DNA of 64,000 nt from Polyporus tsugae (taxonomy: Eukaryota; Basidiomycota; Agaricomycetes; Polyporales; Polyporaceae). How positions within the stretch are numbered: the first letter of the stretch is position 1; each line of letters opens with the position of its first letter. Position numbers and translations under genes: made by a program. The notes below the pieces were generated by a model that saw only the letters and a list, made by a program, of their open reading frames with translations, was not told the DNA's origin and did no database searches. The stretch is taken from NCBI GenBank assembly GCA_024305745.1, contig JAHRBS010000003.1:248001-312000 (forward strand), in the 5' to 3' direction. This document shows, piece after piece, positions 23,155-34,431 of this stretch.

Positions 23155-24821
23155 TCAAGTTGGCTCTTCCTCATCCTTCAGATCGTCCTCGAAAATGGTT
23201 GGGCTCAAACGACCCACAGGACGCCCAACTGCTGTATCAAAATGCAAAGATGAGGTGTTCCGATCCCCGCTGGACGTTGACTCGATTTCGGATTCCGTTC
23301 TGAGGCCGTCCTTGGATCCAGCCTCTTGCAGGGTCAACATGAAGCGCCAGACGAAGATGGCTGTTAGTCTAACGAAATTGTCATGAGCTTCAAGACATCC
23401 GCATTTCCACCGGCTAGAACGACGCACGACTGAGTGAATTCAGGGATCAGACTGAGGTGGTCGGAATCGATCGAAGCGACGAGGACCTATGCGATGTTAC
23501 TAAATGTCCGGAGATTCATCCGTGCACCGTACTCACAGATCCAGTGATTGAGAACGCAAGATGCAAGCCAATCATCGTGACCATGGCATGACGCTAGAAA
23601 AACAAAACATATACGGTTCGTTATTGCGGGATATACCGTAACCACTCAGCCGGCGGTCACTCACATGAAGTATATCAAACCGTCCCGGAACATCAAATGT
23701 GGCAATGTGATACGCCTATGACCAAACCCAGCGCGCACCGTCCTGGCGGCCGCTGTGTATGCGGGGGACCAAGTCACCGCAATCACTATGAGGTCGGCCG
23801 CGATGAGCGACACCCGACTGATGATGGTCACTGCGAGAGGGTTAGCCAGAGCTGATACTCGCTAGAAATGTGAACTTGAAAATCGTACGTCTAGATATTC
23901 AAGCAAAGTCAGTCAAAATTTGACGGTAGCAGTGACTAGAACGACGACTCACCTGATCGCGAGAGTCGCAGACAAATGGTTGACGAGAGCGCAAGTCCCC
24001 CAATAAGGGTCAGTCACCGTATCAAACCAGCCGAATACTATAGCCTACAGAACAATAATAATCAGCCGCTATACAGCTTAACTCAAGAAAGGAGTCTGTC
24101 CTACGAAGTTGACGACCACAGGACCCATGGACAGGAGGAATACTGTGGCCGCCAGGACCTTTCTTCGCCTGCCAGTGGTCAATGCTAATACGCGGAGAGC
24201 CGAAAATACCGAAGTCCATGTGAGGTGTAATGAAGGGAAGGCAATTAGATAATAAAGTTACCGCCCCACGGAACGTAGCACAGGATTATAAGACCTCGCG
24301 GTGTGTTGAAGTACAAGGAGCAGCTAATATGGTCATAGAAGGGTAGAGGTCAATGATGCGCCTCTCATGATCAGGCTGGCCTGAGCCCGCAGGGGCGTAC
24401 CTCTGTCGATGCGATGAGTAACCATAGGATGGCAATAATGTAGGCTTGGACTCGTAGGCTTGAACTCACAGACAAGTCGGAGAATGTCTACTGTCCCCGA
24501 ATTTGAAACAACTGATAAGCTAGCGCAAAGTAGCGGTTGAGAAAGAATAGACCCGAGGAACGGGAGACCTTCTTCCTCCAGAATAGCTCCACCTCAGCGC
24601 CCAAGGTTATGAAGTATTCGTACAGTATGAGAGGACTATGTGGAGGCATGAGTCGATGGAGACCATGAGGATAGTCGATCGACCAACTGAAGGTAGCCAC
24701 CGTCACGTAGTTATCAACCACACTTAGACTAGTCATCAGTCACGCAATCTTGATTCTAAAAGAGGATTGCTCACCCTGAATTTACCTCCGCAATCCATGC
24801 AGAGCTGCCTGGCTGGACCAT
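23155..24821 (-). pseudogene. DUF6533 multi-pass membrane protein, copy A (frame-disrupted)
   Basis: DUF6533 proteins are fungal integral membrane proteins with six to seven hydrophobic segments and no known function. Copy A has the family order: first exon MVQPGSSAWIAEVNSG (24821-24775), VVDNYVTVATF, then LILYEYFITLGAEVELFWRK with SGLFFLNRYFALAYQLFQ, SRVSLIAADLIVIAVTW, MFRDGLIYFM, a membrane segment ending HLAFSITGS, and the C-terminal LTAIFVWRFMLTLQEAG with an acidic tail to the stop at 23155. Against copy B and C the exon holding LILYEYF has two extra nucleotides at its start, and the exon after LIYFM has about five extra nucleotides (ccatg duplication), so no continuous protein can be spliced. 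Part of the duplicated segment shared with 41.6-46 kb. Confidence 0.7.
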
Positions 24822-25259
24822 ATGTGCGGGTCTGTGGGCTCGACGAAGTCGGAAGCTAGAGAAAGTGCAAAGCGTGCACGACATGGTTCCTCCACCGACT
24901 CTATAAGCTATCCAGAGAAGATAGTCGTGCTTGACAGTTGTGGGACCAGAGCCAGCCTATCAAACATTAATTGCCTCGTCCAACTCGTCGTTCCACTAAC
25001 CCGTCGCAACCTGCCCGGAAAGCTATCTGAACTTCCCGCCGTGGCCCAGAAGCAAAGTTTCAACTATCAAAATGGACCGGTCATCAAATATGGCTTCGAC
25101 AGAACTCTTCCCTGTCAAGATATCACGAATTGTGGCCTGGTTCTGTCGCCAGAGACGTCCTCGCCTTGATACAGGGGATCGCAGGTTTTCTATCCATCGG
25201 AAAAGAACACCACCGGGAACCGCTAGATTGAGTTTGTTACCTGAAGAACAGCACGAAGT

Positions 25260-25796
25260 GATTATGAGTTAGTCGTTAAGGGAACCGGGGGCAAGACTCG
25301 ATAACTCGATTGTCTGAATTATAAACCGGGGAGACAAGATGTCTGTGGAACTGCTCTGACATCTGTCATGACAGCCGAACGATAGACGACGCACCAGTAG
25401 ACTACACCGAGTTGACTGTCTGATCTTCCGCATCGGCTCGCGCGCATCCTGTTCCTCGTCCATCGTCATCCGCTCTTCAACCTCGGGTAGCGTCGCGGCG
25501 GCCTCGTGCGTCTTGCTGACCGCCTGCGGCGTCTTGTCGGGCTCTGTGTTTGGTTGTGGTCAAAATGGGCGAGGACGAGCGCGCAGAAGAGATCGCTGAC
25601 CTCTGGCAAGTAACCCGTGAGGCAGGAGAAGCAGCTTGCGTAGACAGCGGAGTGGCTTGCTGCGAAGAGGCGATGCAGGCGAGAAATTCGGAGGTATCGG
25701 TGGATGGTGGGCCACGTGGGGGAGGATGTCAAGGAGCCAGGGCTTGAGGGGTATAGAGCTGATTACTATGTGGAGGAAGTGGTATATCTGGTGGGA
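25260..25796 (-). pseudogene. Pyridoxal kinase 3'-end fragment (dispersed partial copy)
   Basis: The minus strand matches the last exon of the pyridoxal kinase gene at 41605-42196: [20 protein letters not shown], then in another frame YASCFSCLTGYLPEVSDLF and LVLAHFD. The real gene has [10 protein letters not shown] at the active-site loop; here it is LPEVSDLF, so the catalytic Gly-x-Gly-Asp is gone. Several frameshifts break it, and about 335 nt equivalent to roughly 42085-42420 is missing. Non-coding 3' flank (down to the ccgggg/gacaagatgtctgtgg block near 25335) is also shared. Clearly a relic. Confidence 0.85.
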
Positions 25797-26640
25797 TCTG
25801 CGGCGTGGGCCGAAGTTTGAGCGGTGTCCATGCAATCATAAGGCTTGCCTTTGAAGTAGAACGCGCCGGCGTGGCACTCAGACATATTCACCTGGAACGA
25901 GATATCAATCCAGTCGCACGAACGAAGTCCCAGTTGCCCCGGTGTCATCGCGGTGCTCAGACGTGAACTCGGTCGCTTGAAGCTCGCGCGCGAGGGAGGG
26001 ATTCATGTGGATGCCGCCGTCCTTGGACATGTCCTTCTTCCCAGCGTTGCCGTCCTTCGCCTTGTGGTTCGCAGTATCCAGGAAGAGAAGTATATCGCAC
26101 CCCGCCGCATCCAGCAGTGACTGGACGACCGCGACCTGTACACAGGTTAGGTCAGACATCGACTTAAAGGCAGTTCACGCCCGGAGGCACTCACCAGTTC
26201 CGTGTAGAGCTTGTGCCCCAACCTCTTCGAACACAATTACGGCTTCCTAAACTTCTTGGAATCCTCGTCGATTGGTGGGAATCGAATTGACGAAGAGCTC
26301 GGCGCCAAGGACATGGAAGCGGGGGGCGATTCCGGACTCGTCGATGGGGAGGGAGGCCAATTTTTTGCCGACACTCGGTTGGTAAGCAAAGGTGTTGTAG
26401 GCAGAACTGAACGGGTGTGACAGATGAAGGACTGCTTCTGGTTGAGCTTCTTAGCGTCAAACAATTTAGAGGTGGCGGTGGTCGGGACTATACTCGTGGC
26501 TGGGGGATTGACGTCGAGTGCGAGCTGATTGTCGGCGATACCAGGTTGGGAATGTAGAAGGACGTGTGATGGTTCAGGACTTGTTCCACCTGTGGAGGAT
26601 GAGGTGCCATCCCATGCGCTGGCATCGAACCTGGTGAACA
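25797..26640 (-). pseudogene. FunK1 N-terminal remnant (copy 5), joined to the pyridoxal kinase fragment
   Basis: Closest relative is the FunK1 gene at 45272-47027, with homology extending about 350 nt further upstream (to about 27000). Visible pieces: KKLNQKQSFICHT, a shifted block equivalent to SAGKKLASLLGDE, VVQSLLDAAGCDILLFLDTANHKAK, GGIHMNPSLARELQATEFTSEHR and QVNMSECHAGAFYFKGKPYD. The start codon position of the relative (ATG TCT GAC GCC) reads AGG TTC GAT GCC here, and there is a +5 nt shift after FICHT. Homology stops abruptly at about 25795-25797, where pyridoxal kinase sequence begins. No kinase catalytic region is present. Confidence 0.85.
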
Positions 26641-27514
26641 AGGAAGAAACTGCTCGGGGTGGAAGTCAAACTTACGGATGTGAGGTCGCGTATGTTTGTA
26701 TACGGGGGAGAGGGGGGTTTCTAACTCCGACCGTTCCTTTGTGCGAGGAATTCGGATGCCCATACAGTTGCAGATGGATGATTCGAACGTCTGTCGCGTG
26801 GCTCAGTGCCGCCGTCGCTGATCCAGCCAAACAGTCGCCTGAGAGTGCAAAGTGAGTCGGTTGTCATGGCTTGATGACCGTACAGATATGGCCTACAATA
26901 GACTATGACAAATAAACTTTGAACCGGGAAGAGTAGAGGCAGCGAGTCGGAAGGCAAGCTCGAGGAGTGTTGATAATCGGTTGTTCGAATTGCGTACGGC
27001 CTTGGCGGTAGTTGAACACCGCTTTCCAGTTAGGCATGACAACCACAGCAAGGGCCGTCCAGCCCGCTTTGTGTTTTAACTTCAAGTGGGAGACGAAGGT
27101 TTACTGGGTTCAGTGCTGGCGGCGTAAAGCGATTGTCACTTAGGGAAAGCTAGCCTGTGAAGATACGCTCGTGTCACGGTTTCTACAAACGGGATGTCGT
27201 GTGCCGCATATTTGATATCATCTTGGCAGATTGGAATCTCGAGGAACGAGGTATAGTTCAGATGCCGAAGATATGACTGGAGGATGGTGGGAGAGAGAGC
27301 TCAGGCAGTATTTGACAAGTCGGAGTTCAGGCTGGCGGGAAGGTTGTGAAGCGCCCATAGGCGCTTCAGTGATTTCTGCCAAGCACCAGTTCTCTGCCAA
27401 CACCGTAACGTTAACACTGGCACCGCAAGCTGGGCCGGTTCGCCTCACTTTCCTGGACACGCTCATCTGATGGAAATAGAACTCTAATGTAACTTTGCCC
27501 CATAGACAACAGGG
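26641..27514. other. Flank of the FunK1 remnant and spacer
   Basis: About 26640-27000 is homologous (reverse complement) to 44850-45270, the upstream region of the other FunK1 copy. The remainder has only short ORFs with no recognisable content. Confidence 0.6.
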
Positions 27515-29126
27515 TTAGCTTGCAGCCTCGCCCATTCTGCCCAGATCACTCGGCATCCACTCGTCCCTCATGGCATCGCCCTCAACAATTCCTGGACCCA
27601 ACGACTCTCCAATGGAACCAACAATTCGATCAAAGTTCAAAGACGGCCCGTTCCGGCTTCCGCTCACTCCCGCAGTTCGTCTCCTCGTCTCTTGCAAGTT
27701 CAACATGAAGCGCGAGACTAGAATGGCGGTCAACCTAAGTAGCGAAATCGCCATGAGTCCTGAGCGCGACGAGGAGAATGCATGCCTAGCACGACTCACG
27801 GTTCACTAAATTGGGTAACGTCGCTGACATTTCCGCTACCGGCAGCGACTAGGACCTGCGATGCTATGTTACCGAGAGTGGAGGAGTGTAATGGTTGACC
27901 GCATACTCACGGAACTCGTTGAGAATGCCAGGTGCATAACATTAATTGCTAGCATGAGGCTAGAAAACATCCGTCATTAGTTATTCACAGTACCAATGAT
28001 TATCCCCAGCGAGCCTGAGCTGCGAACTCACATGAAGTATATTGTGCCATCTCGCAGCAGCAGAAATGAAAGTATTGTACCCTCTTGATTAAACGCACCG
28101 CGCGCCATGGCTGCTGTTTTGTATGTGGATGACTATAAGGTCGGCCGCGATGAGCGAACCCCGGCTGATAATTATCACTGCGAGAGGGTCAGTCACTTGA
28201 ACAGACCGCAAGGTCCGGGACGTGAAAACCGTACGTCTAGACATGGCAAGATTAGTTCTGCACACCGCCTGCATAAACGAGAACTAACTTGGTGTTGAGG
28301 GCCGCTGGTGTTGAAGTTTCCTGAAAGCACTCCCAAACAGGATCAATTGCGACACCGAACCACCGGAACACAGCTTGCGGAACAACTTGATAAGCTATTA
28401 CGCAGCTTGTGAGAGGATTTTGCCGTACAAAGTTGATTCCTACAGTCCCCATGGACAGCAGAAAGACTATGGCAGCAATGTACCATTTTCCACCGGTCAA
28501 GGCAAAGACGCGGAGAGCTGAAAATGCTGCGGTTCATGTGAGCTGCAGGAAAGGGAGCTTGAAGCAATGAGAACACGTGCTTACCGCCCCAAGGAACGTA
28601 GCACAGGATTCCAATGACTTGTATTGCCTCAAGGTACTGGGCGCAGCTAACGTCATCGTTGCTAAGGTCGGTGACTCGTCATACAATATCTAGCAGAAGA
28701 CATACGTCTGTGCCACGATGTAGACGCGATGAGCAATGGTGTACTCGGGGATAGCACGCGTGGACTCACAGATTCCGTGAATGGCCACCAGAACCACAGG
28801 ATGGACAAATTATAGAACAGCACGACGTAGCGGTTGAGAAAGAATAGGATGGAGGCCCCATTAACGTCCTTCCTCCAGAATAGCTCCACCTCGGCGGCGA
28901 AGGTGATGAGGTATTCGTACACTATAAGGGCTATGTGTACGCGTGGCATGGGTTAGTGATGTTCGGAACAACGAGTTAAACCGTCGTTCGAACCAAAGGC
29001 AGCCCACTGTACGCAATTACCGACAATCCTTGGACCTCGTCAGTCAGTCAGCCTCGATGCCACAAGGAGGAATGCTCACCCTGAATCGTACTCCGCAATC
29101 AATGCTGCGCTGTCTTCGTCGGCCAT
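27515..29126 (-). pseudogene. DUF6533 multi-pass membrane protein, copy C (17-nt deletion)
   Basis: The first four exons are excellent: MADEDSAALIAEYDSG (29126-29080), IVGNCVQWAAF, ALIVYEYLITFAAEVELFWR with GASILFFLNRYVVLFYNL, then QYLEAIQVIGILCYVPWG and AFSALRVFALTGGKWYIAA (canonical DUF6533 signature). Later come ISRGSLIAADLIVI, FLLLRDGTIYFM, MLAINVMHLAFSTSS and the C-terminal LTAILVSRFMLNLQETR to the stop at 27515. Right after LIAADLIVI the two other copies have 17 nt (encoding AVTWS or AVNWS) that are absent here, shifting the frame into a TAA after IHIQNSSHGARCV. Same orientation as copy A, 2.7 kb away. Function of the family is unknown. Confidence 0.78.
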
Positions 29127-31348
29127 AACATGTCCGAGTTTCTTGAGATTGCGAGTTAGAGACTCCGAGAGCAAAGCGTCAAGTTGCACCTCAGGGTTCC
29201 TGACTCGACCACATATATATCAGCCAAACAGGCTGTACGTTATTCTAGGTATGTTCCACAGTTAGATCGCAAAACTGGCGCATCAACCATTACTTACAAC
29301 CATTGGTCCAACTCATTGCTCCACTCCGTCGCAATGCATCCCAGAAGTGTCCGAGTCTGATCGCGGCATGCGGGAGAGAACCTAAGAAGATCGATCATCC
29401 GCGGTGACTTCGACGGAGCGGGCACAGCAAAGACATCGCCACGAAACGCAGCCTGAGTGTGTCGCGCACGATGTCCACTGCCCATCAGGACGGCGGCATG
29501 GCTACTCACAAGTATTTTGGCCCATCCGACCAACAACACCGCCGGGGACTACCCAGATTGACTTTGTCGTCTGGCGGGTACGACGAGATATCTGGTAACG
29601 GGTCAGCAGTCAAGCGACTGGAAGGAGTTCTGAACCGCATTCAGAACAAGAGCGAAGGAGATTTCAACATACGCAAAGTTCATGCAACCATCTGCCACGG
29701 TCCCGCGAAGCTACCGCGATTGTATCAGCGCCGCATTTGGTCCATAATAGTCCACAATCGGTTCCTGTGATTGGAAAGGAAGCAAAGAACTTGACGGTTT
29801 TAGCGTCCAGATTTCAAACGGTGAAGACGAGATGCCAGTGGGACTGCGCTGTTATCTGTGCTGAGCCCCGCCCCACCAGGAATTCATACCTCGCGATAGT
29901 GCCCTAAGGTGGGTGAGGTCAGACCAACTACGGCCAGAAGACAGACAACGCACGAGCAAGAAGGCAGTGATCAATCAAACGAAGCCGAAACAGCAGCTCA
30001 AACGCCACGACGTTCCCGTCAGTCTCGGACATCCACTGAAGTCGAAGAGACAACGACGTCGGCTTCGCCCCGTCCTCCCGCCTGGAAAGCACGTAGACAT
30101 AGGAGAATTAGTTATAGGCATCCTGTGCGATCATGATGACGAGGACACGCACCACTCGGGCCTTCTGAGACTCTTCGTCTCATCAAAAGCACAGCTTGAA
30201 TCAGTAGAAGCTTGTTCGGCGACCATCGCAACCAACGCGAGACAGTCAGGACTCTGCAACTGGTGACGTGACATGTTGACACCTACTTATGAGAGACAGG
30301 GGACAGGAAGAGCTTGGTGGAGGTAGGTCAGAAGGTCGGATTCTCCAAGTGATCCGGACAACCGTTGTTCGTCGCCGATCTCGAATCCTAAACTGCACTG
30401 GACGTGCTCACGACGCAATCAAGCTTAAGCCCTGGAGACGAACATATCTTTGCATTCCGTCAGGATCGATTTCAAGAACAGCTTTCCCCGAAGGAACATA
30501 CACGCACCAGTGGACACCGACTTGACTTCTTGCTCGCGTCGCACCCACGGACACACGCGCGCGCAGTACGTCCGGCATCCGTCTCGAGAGATAGAGATAA
30601 AGAAAAAGATTGGCAGAGAGAGAGGAGAGAGCGGCAGTAGTAACTAAGGTGTACAGGCAACTATGAGACAATTCAATCAGTCACAGACAAAAAAGATAAC
30701 ATGTAGGGTAACAACAGCGCGACAGCGAACAGAGGGTCAGGAGAACAACTACAGTGACAAGGAGAGGGAGACCCGGGGGAGACGCAACCGCGCTGACGGC
30801 CACGCGTACGGAACTACACAACGCATGTGCACAACATTCCGGTGCGGGTCAGGTGGGGGGACAAATAGGGGTGACTACTAAGTGTGAACAGAGATGTGCA
30901 CAAGACGACGAGCAGACAAGGTGGGCATAGGCGGGAAGCGACACTCTACAGCAAATAACGTTGCAGGCATTGGCCAACGACAGGGACGGAGAGTAGGACC
31001 TGGTCAACTGGATGGGCGCAGCAGCAGCAGTGCTTTTTATCAGAAATACATACAATCATCCAGGATCCAGGGCGGGAGGTGTAGTGGAGGGCAGAGAGTT
31101 CGACGTCAAGGCGCGACGAGACGGACACTGGAGAAGGTGAGGGCAAATGTAGGTATGCGTGCGCACACATGCACGCACCGAGCAAAACAAACTGAAAATA
31201 GGAACGTGGTGTGCGCACGAAAGGAAGATCCAGGAAACGAACGAGCAATAAGCAGCAGCACCAGCAGCAGTCCTCCAGATTCCATACCATAATTCCAATC
31301 CGTCCCTCCGTCCATCAACAGCATCACCAACGCCGCCACCCAGATCCC
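29127..31348. other. Interval with diverged duplicate flank and low-complexity tracts
   Basis: 29127-29890 resembles the 5' flank shared by the duplicated segments (compare 24960-25380). A plus-strand 117-codon frame at 29913-30266 shows no domain. 30590-30640 is a purine tract (gagag/aaaga), and 31250-31275 is a cag-rich stretch within the probable 3' UTR of the LisH gene. I see no gene. Confidence 0.45.
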
Positions 31349-33913
31349 TTATGACGTGTTTGCATTCTCGGGGTCAAACCACGCCGCGAAGTCCCGCTCG
31401 AAGTTCAAGCTTGAGTCGCTCATGAGCGTCGTCGCGTCCAGGTCCCCGAACTCGGCGAAGTTGAGCGAGAATGCGGTCGGATCGAAATCCGTCGGGTTCG
31501 GACCGGGCGGCGGAGGCGGCGGCGGGTGGTTCGACATGTTCGGTGTCGACGCGTTCAGAATCGCGGATGGCGACGGCACTGTCATGCCGGTCCCGGACGC
31601 GTTAGGGGTATGCGGTGCGGGAGTAGTTGTTGCAGAAGGTACCCCGGGACCATGTTGCCCTGGGCCTGGTCCGCCGATGCCTGCAGCGCCATTCTGCGGC
31701 GACATATCGACGCGGCCGTTTGGTACTCCGCCGTCGTCTTGCTTCGGCCCACCGCCAGGGGTCTTTGCAGCCATTGCAGGCGAAGGAGGAGGCATCATGC
31801 CCATCTTGCCTTGCACCATGCGATTGGGGGGCTGGCCGCCTTGCCCGTCTGCAGCAGGCGACGGCGCTCCGACCGGCATCATATGTTGCGGCATGTTCGG
31901 AGGTTTGTGGATGTGTTGCATGGCTTGTCGGTACTGTAGAACAGCGTGGTCAATATACGACGTTAACCGTCGACGGGAAACCATACGCACCTGATGTATC
32001 TGTGGGTTCACCATTCCTGGTCCAGGTTGCATGATGGGCGGATTCATCGGATGTTGCATCGGACTCATTTGCTGTGTCACCAAACCATGGCCCAACATTG
32101 GATTGCTCATCGGCGCCATCGGAGGTCCGTTGAATGGCATCCCAGGGCGAATCATCATGCCGTTAGGAGGCATCGGGTGCATCTGTTGTCCTGGATGCCC
32201 CCCTTGCGGCGGGTACATCGGCGTCATTGGCGGTTGAGCATGTTCGCCTGCTGGCGATCGGCGGACGCGCTTGTTCGCCGGAGGGGAGGACTCGTTGCGT
32301 GAACCAGGCAATTGTTCAGCCTGTGGGGGACGTCAGTCACCAGGACGATCGCAATATCGGTGCTACGCACCTCTTGTCCTGGCGATGTACTGTTCCTCTT
32401 CGCGCCTCGATGCGACTGGCTCGGCCCTGGTGGTTGCTGTGGCTGTTGGCCATTTGGCGGGTGAGAGACGTTGCGGAATCCAGGCGGGGGCTGCATTGGG
32501 CCGGGTCCAGGCTGGCCCGGTGGCATGCTGCTCGGACCTGGCGCGTTCGGTGGTTTCATGGTCCCTCGACGGAACAACTGCACCAGTTGCGTCTACGCGT
32601 GTTCACGGATGTTAGCGCTACGAGGCACCACTCCACCATGAAGTACAAGCACACACCTTCTCCTCGGGTGTCATGATCGTCAAGTCCTTGTCACCCATCC
32701 CTAGGTCCTGCTTCAGCTTCGCGAGGCTCGGCGGCGGGATCCGGTTCAGCTCCGACGTCAGCATCTCCGGGGTCATCGACATTCCAGCCATCCCTGGCAC
32801 CCCTGGTACCTGACGGTGTGCCATCGACGGGCTCTGCTGCACTGCCGGTGATCCTGGATTGCTCGGAGATCGACCGACTAGTGTCTGGTATTGCTGTTGA
32901 GGCGTGTGCTGAGCCCCCGGAGGTCCGTTCGGTGGCATGCCTCTCATCTGAGCCAGCGCCTGGTTCTGCCCAACGCCTGCCATAGGGTTATGTGGCTGGG
33001 GTCCGCCCTGAGCGTTCGGGGACGAGTGCGCCATGGTGGGCGAGTGGAACGGCCCGCCATTCATCCCACGCTGCGGAGGGACTGGTCGTTGGTTCGGAGG
33101 GCCCTGGGGCATGTTCGGTCCTTGTGGAGGAGGACCGCCGGGAGGCCCTGCTGAAGGTCCTGGGACGCCGTTCGGCTGGGGCCCATTGCCGGGGAAGGGA
33201 ACCGCGCTCGCTGCGCCATTCGGCAGAGGACCAGGCTGCTGACCTGGGGGCGGGGCGACGCCATTTAGCTGAGGTCCACCTGAGTTCGGGGGCCGCACGC
33301 CGTTCGCGGCGAAGCGTCCTGTCGGCGGTTGACCTGGAGGTCCCGGCCGTGTCTGTTGTTGCTTCTGCACAGCAGCTTGCACAATTGCTTGATGCTACGA
33401 TACAAGCGAGACATGAGTGAATGCTCGGCCTGGCGAGAAGGGCGTACGACGAAAACCGCACAGGACAATCAATCCAAAACATGAAACGCACCTGAGTGTA
33501 TAATATCGCATCCTCCGGGCCCTGACTGTTGCTCTTCGCCGTAAATAGGACCCAAAACACACTCCACCACCTGCAGACCGCCTCAGCAACCCACGCAGAA
33601 CCCGACAGAGAGGACACTCACTCGAACAGTAGACCCTGTTTGGCGTTGATTGGCGGAGTGGCCGTTAGCGGGATGGCGGCCTCGACCTGGAGCTCGTGGG
33701 CGGTTTTGCGGAAGCCGCGCTTGATGCAGTAGTCGTGTATGTATATGTTGAACCTATCGCGCACGAACGCAAAGTGTGTCAGCGGGATCGCGGGGACGGG
33801 GAGGGACTGACGGACATCCTGTCTCCGTCCCACTGCATCGTAGGCTGGTCGACAGGCGTGGGGGCGTGGGGATGGGGGTTGTCGCCGGCGACCGTCGTGC
33901 CATCGGTGGCCAT
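31349..33913 (-). CDS. LisH-domain putative transcriptional regulator (Flo8/SSDP-like)
   Basis: Seven exons join to 2184 nt (727 residues): 33913-33816, 33753-33622, 33570-33492, 33394-32657, 32592-32371, 32320-31991 and 31933-31349. The LisH dimerisation motif is near the N-terminus (residues about 35-65: MFNIYIHDYCIKRGFRKTA), followed by the signature PPINAKQGLLFEWWSVFWVL and FTAKSNSQGPEDA. This combination is characteristic of the Flo8 / Som1 / single-stranded-DNA-binding-protein group, which act as nuclear adaptors for adhesion, filamentation and development in fungi. The rest is low-complexity: Pro/Gly/Gln/Met-rich repeats, a basic patch KRVRRSP and a C-terminal acidic, hydrophobic segment (FSLNFAEFGDLD, DFAAWFDPEN) that looks like an activation region (inference). 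The first splice creates Met-Phe across the intron. An uninterrupted upstream frame through the LisH exon is intronic read-through, not the start. Confidence 0.88.
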
Positions 33914-34160
33914 GGCGGGGCTTCTGGGGTGCTATTGGGACTGAGGTGGCCGTCGGGGGTGAGCGAAAGACGTGGGAGGGGTGAGGGATGTGACCTACGT
34001 TGCGCAGTAGGGATATACGGCAGGCGGATAAAGGACGGGGCGGGCGACTGTGAGAGTGAGGCGCGGGTGGACGAGATAGAGCGGTGCTAGGCGGACGGGA
34101 CGGCCTCTGGGCTGTGCTGCGGGCTGTAGGGAGGGTGGATGTCGGTGTCGAGGACGTCGA

Positions 34161-34193
34161 GGGCGGGGGGGGCGGGGGGGGGCGGGGGGGATG
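34161..34193. promoter_or_regulatory. G-tract cluster upstream of the LisH gene
   Basis: Four runs of three to eight G separated by single C residues (gggcgggggg ggcggggggg ggcggggggg) about 250 nt upstream of the LisH gene start. It fits a G-quadruplex pattern on the plus strand, which is the non-template side for the convergent START gene end and the template side for the LisH gene. Confidence 0.5.
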
Positions 34194-34431
34194 GTATCGG
34201 TGAGAAGCGAGGAGGAGGGACAGAGGCAGCCACGGCGAGCAGGCCCACACGCGACGAGACCGATGGGAATCGGGCGGGTCACACGTCCTCGGCATCTCCC
34301 GGCTCCCCATCGCGCCGCCGCCAGCACAAGCCACTCTTCATTATACGCATATATCCACTACTACAACTATCAAGCGAGTATCTTAGTCCCAAAAACAACA
34401 ACCACAGCTCATCCTACCATCGACCCGAGCA

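Noticed and set aside
22421..23158. 245-codon minus-strand ORF
   Set aside because: Antisense to exon 3 of the CmcJ-like gene; high-GC coding often leaves long open antisense frames.
31356..31994. 212-codon plus-strand ORF
   Set aside because: Antisense to the Pro/Gly-rich last exon of the LisH gene; the Gly/Cys-rich translation is the mirror of that repeat coding.
33618..34334. Continuous 238-codon frame upstream of and through the LisH exon
   Set aside because: The upstream part is Pro/Ser/Arg-rich read-through; the ATG at 33913 with a donor at 33815 gives the correct phase into the LisH exon and a normal family N-terminus.
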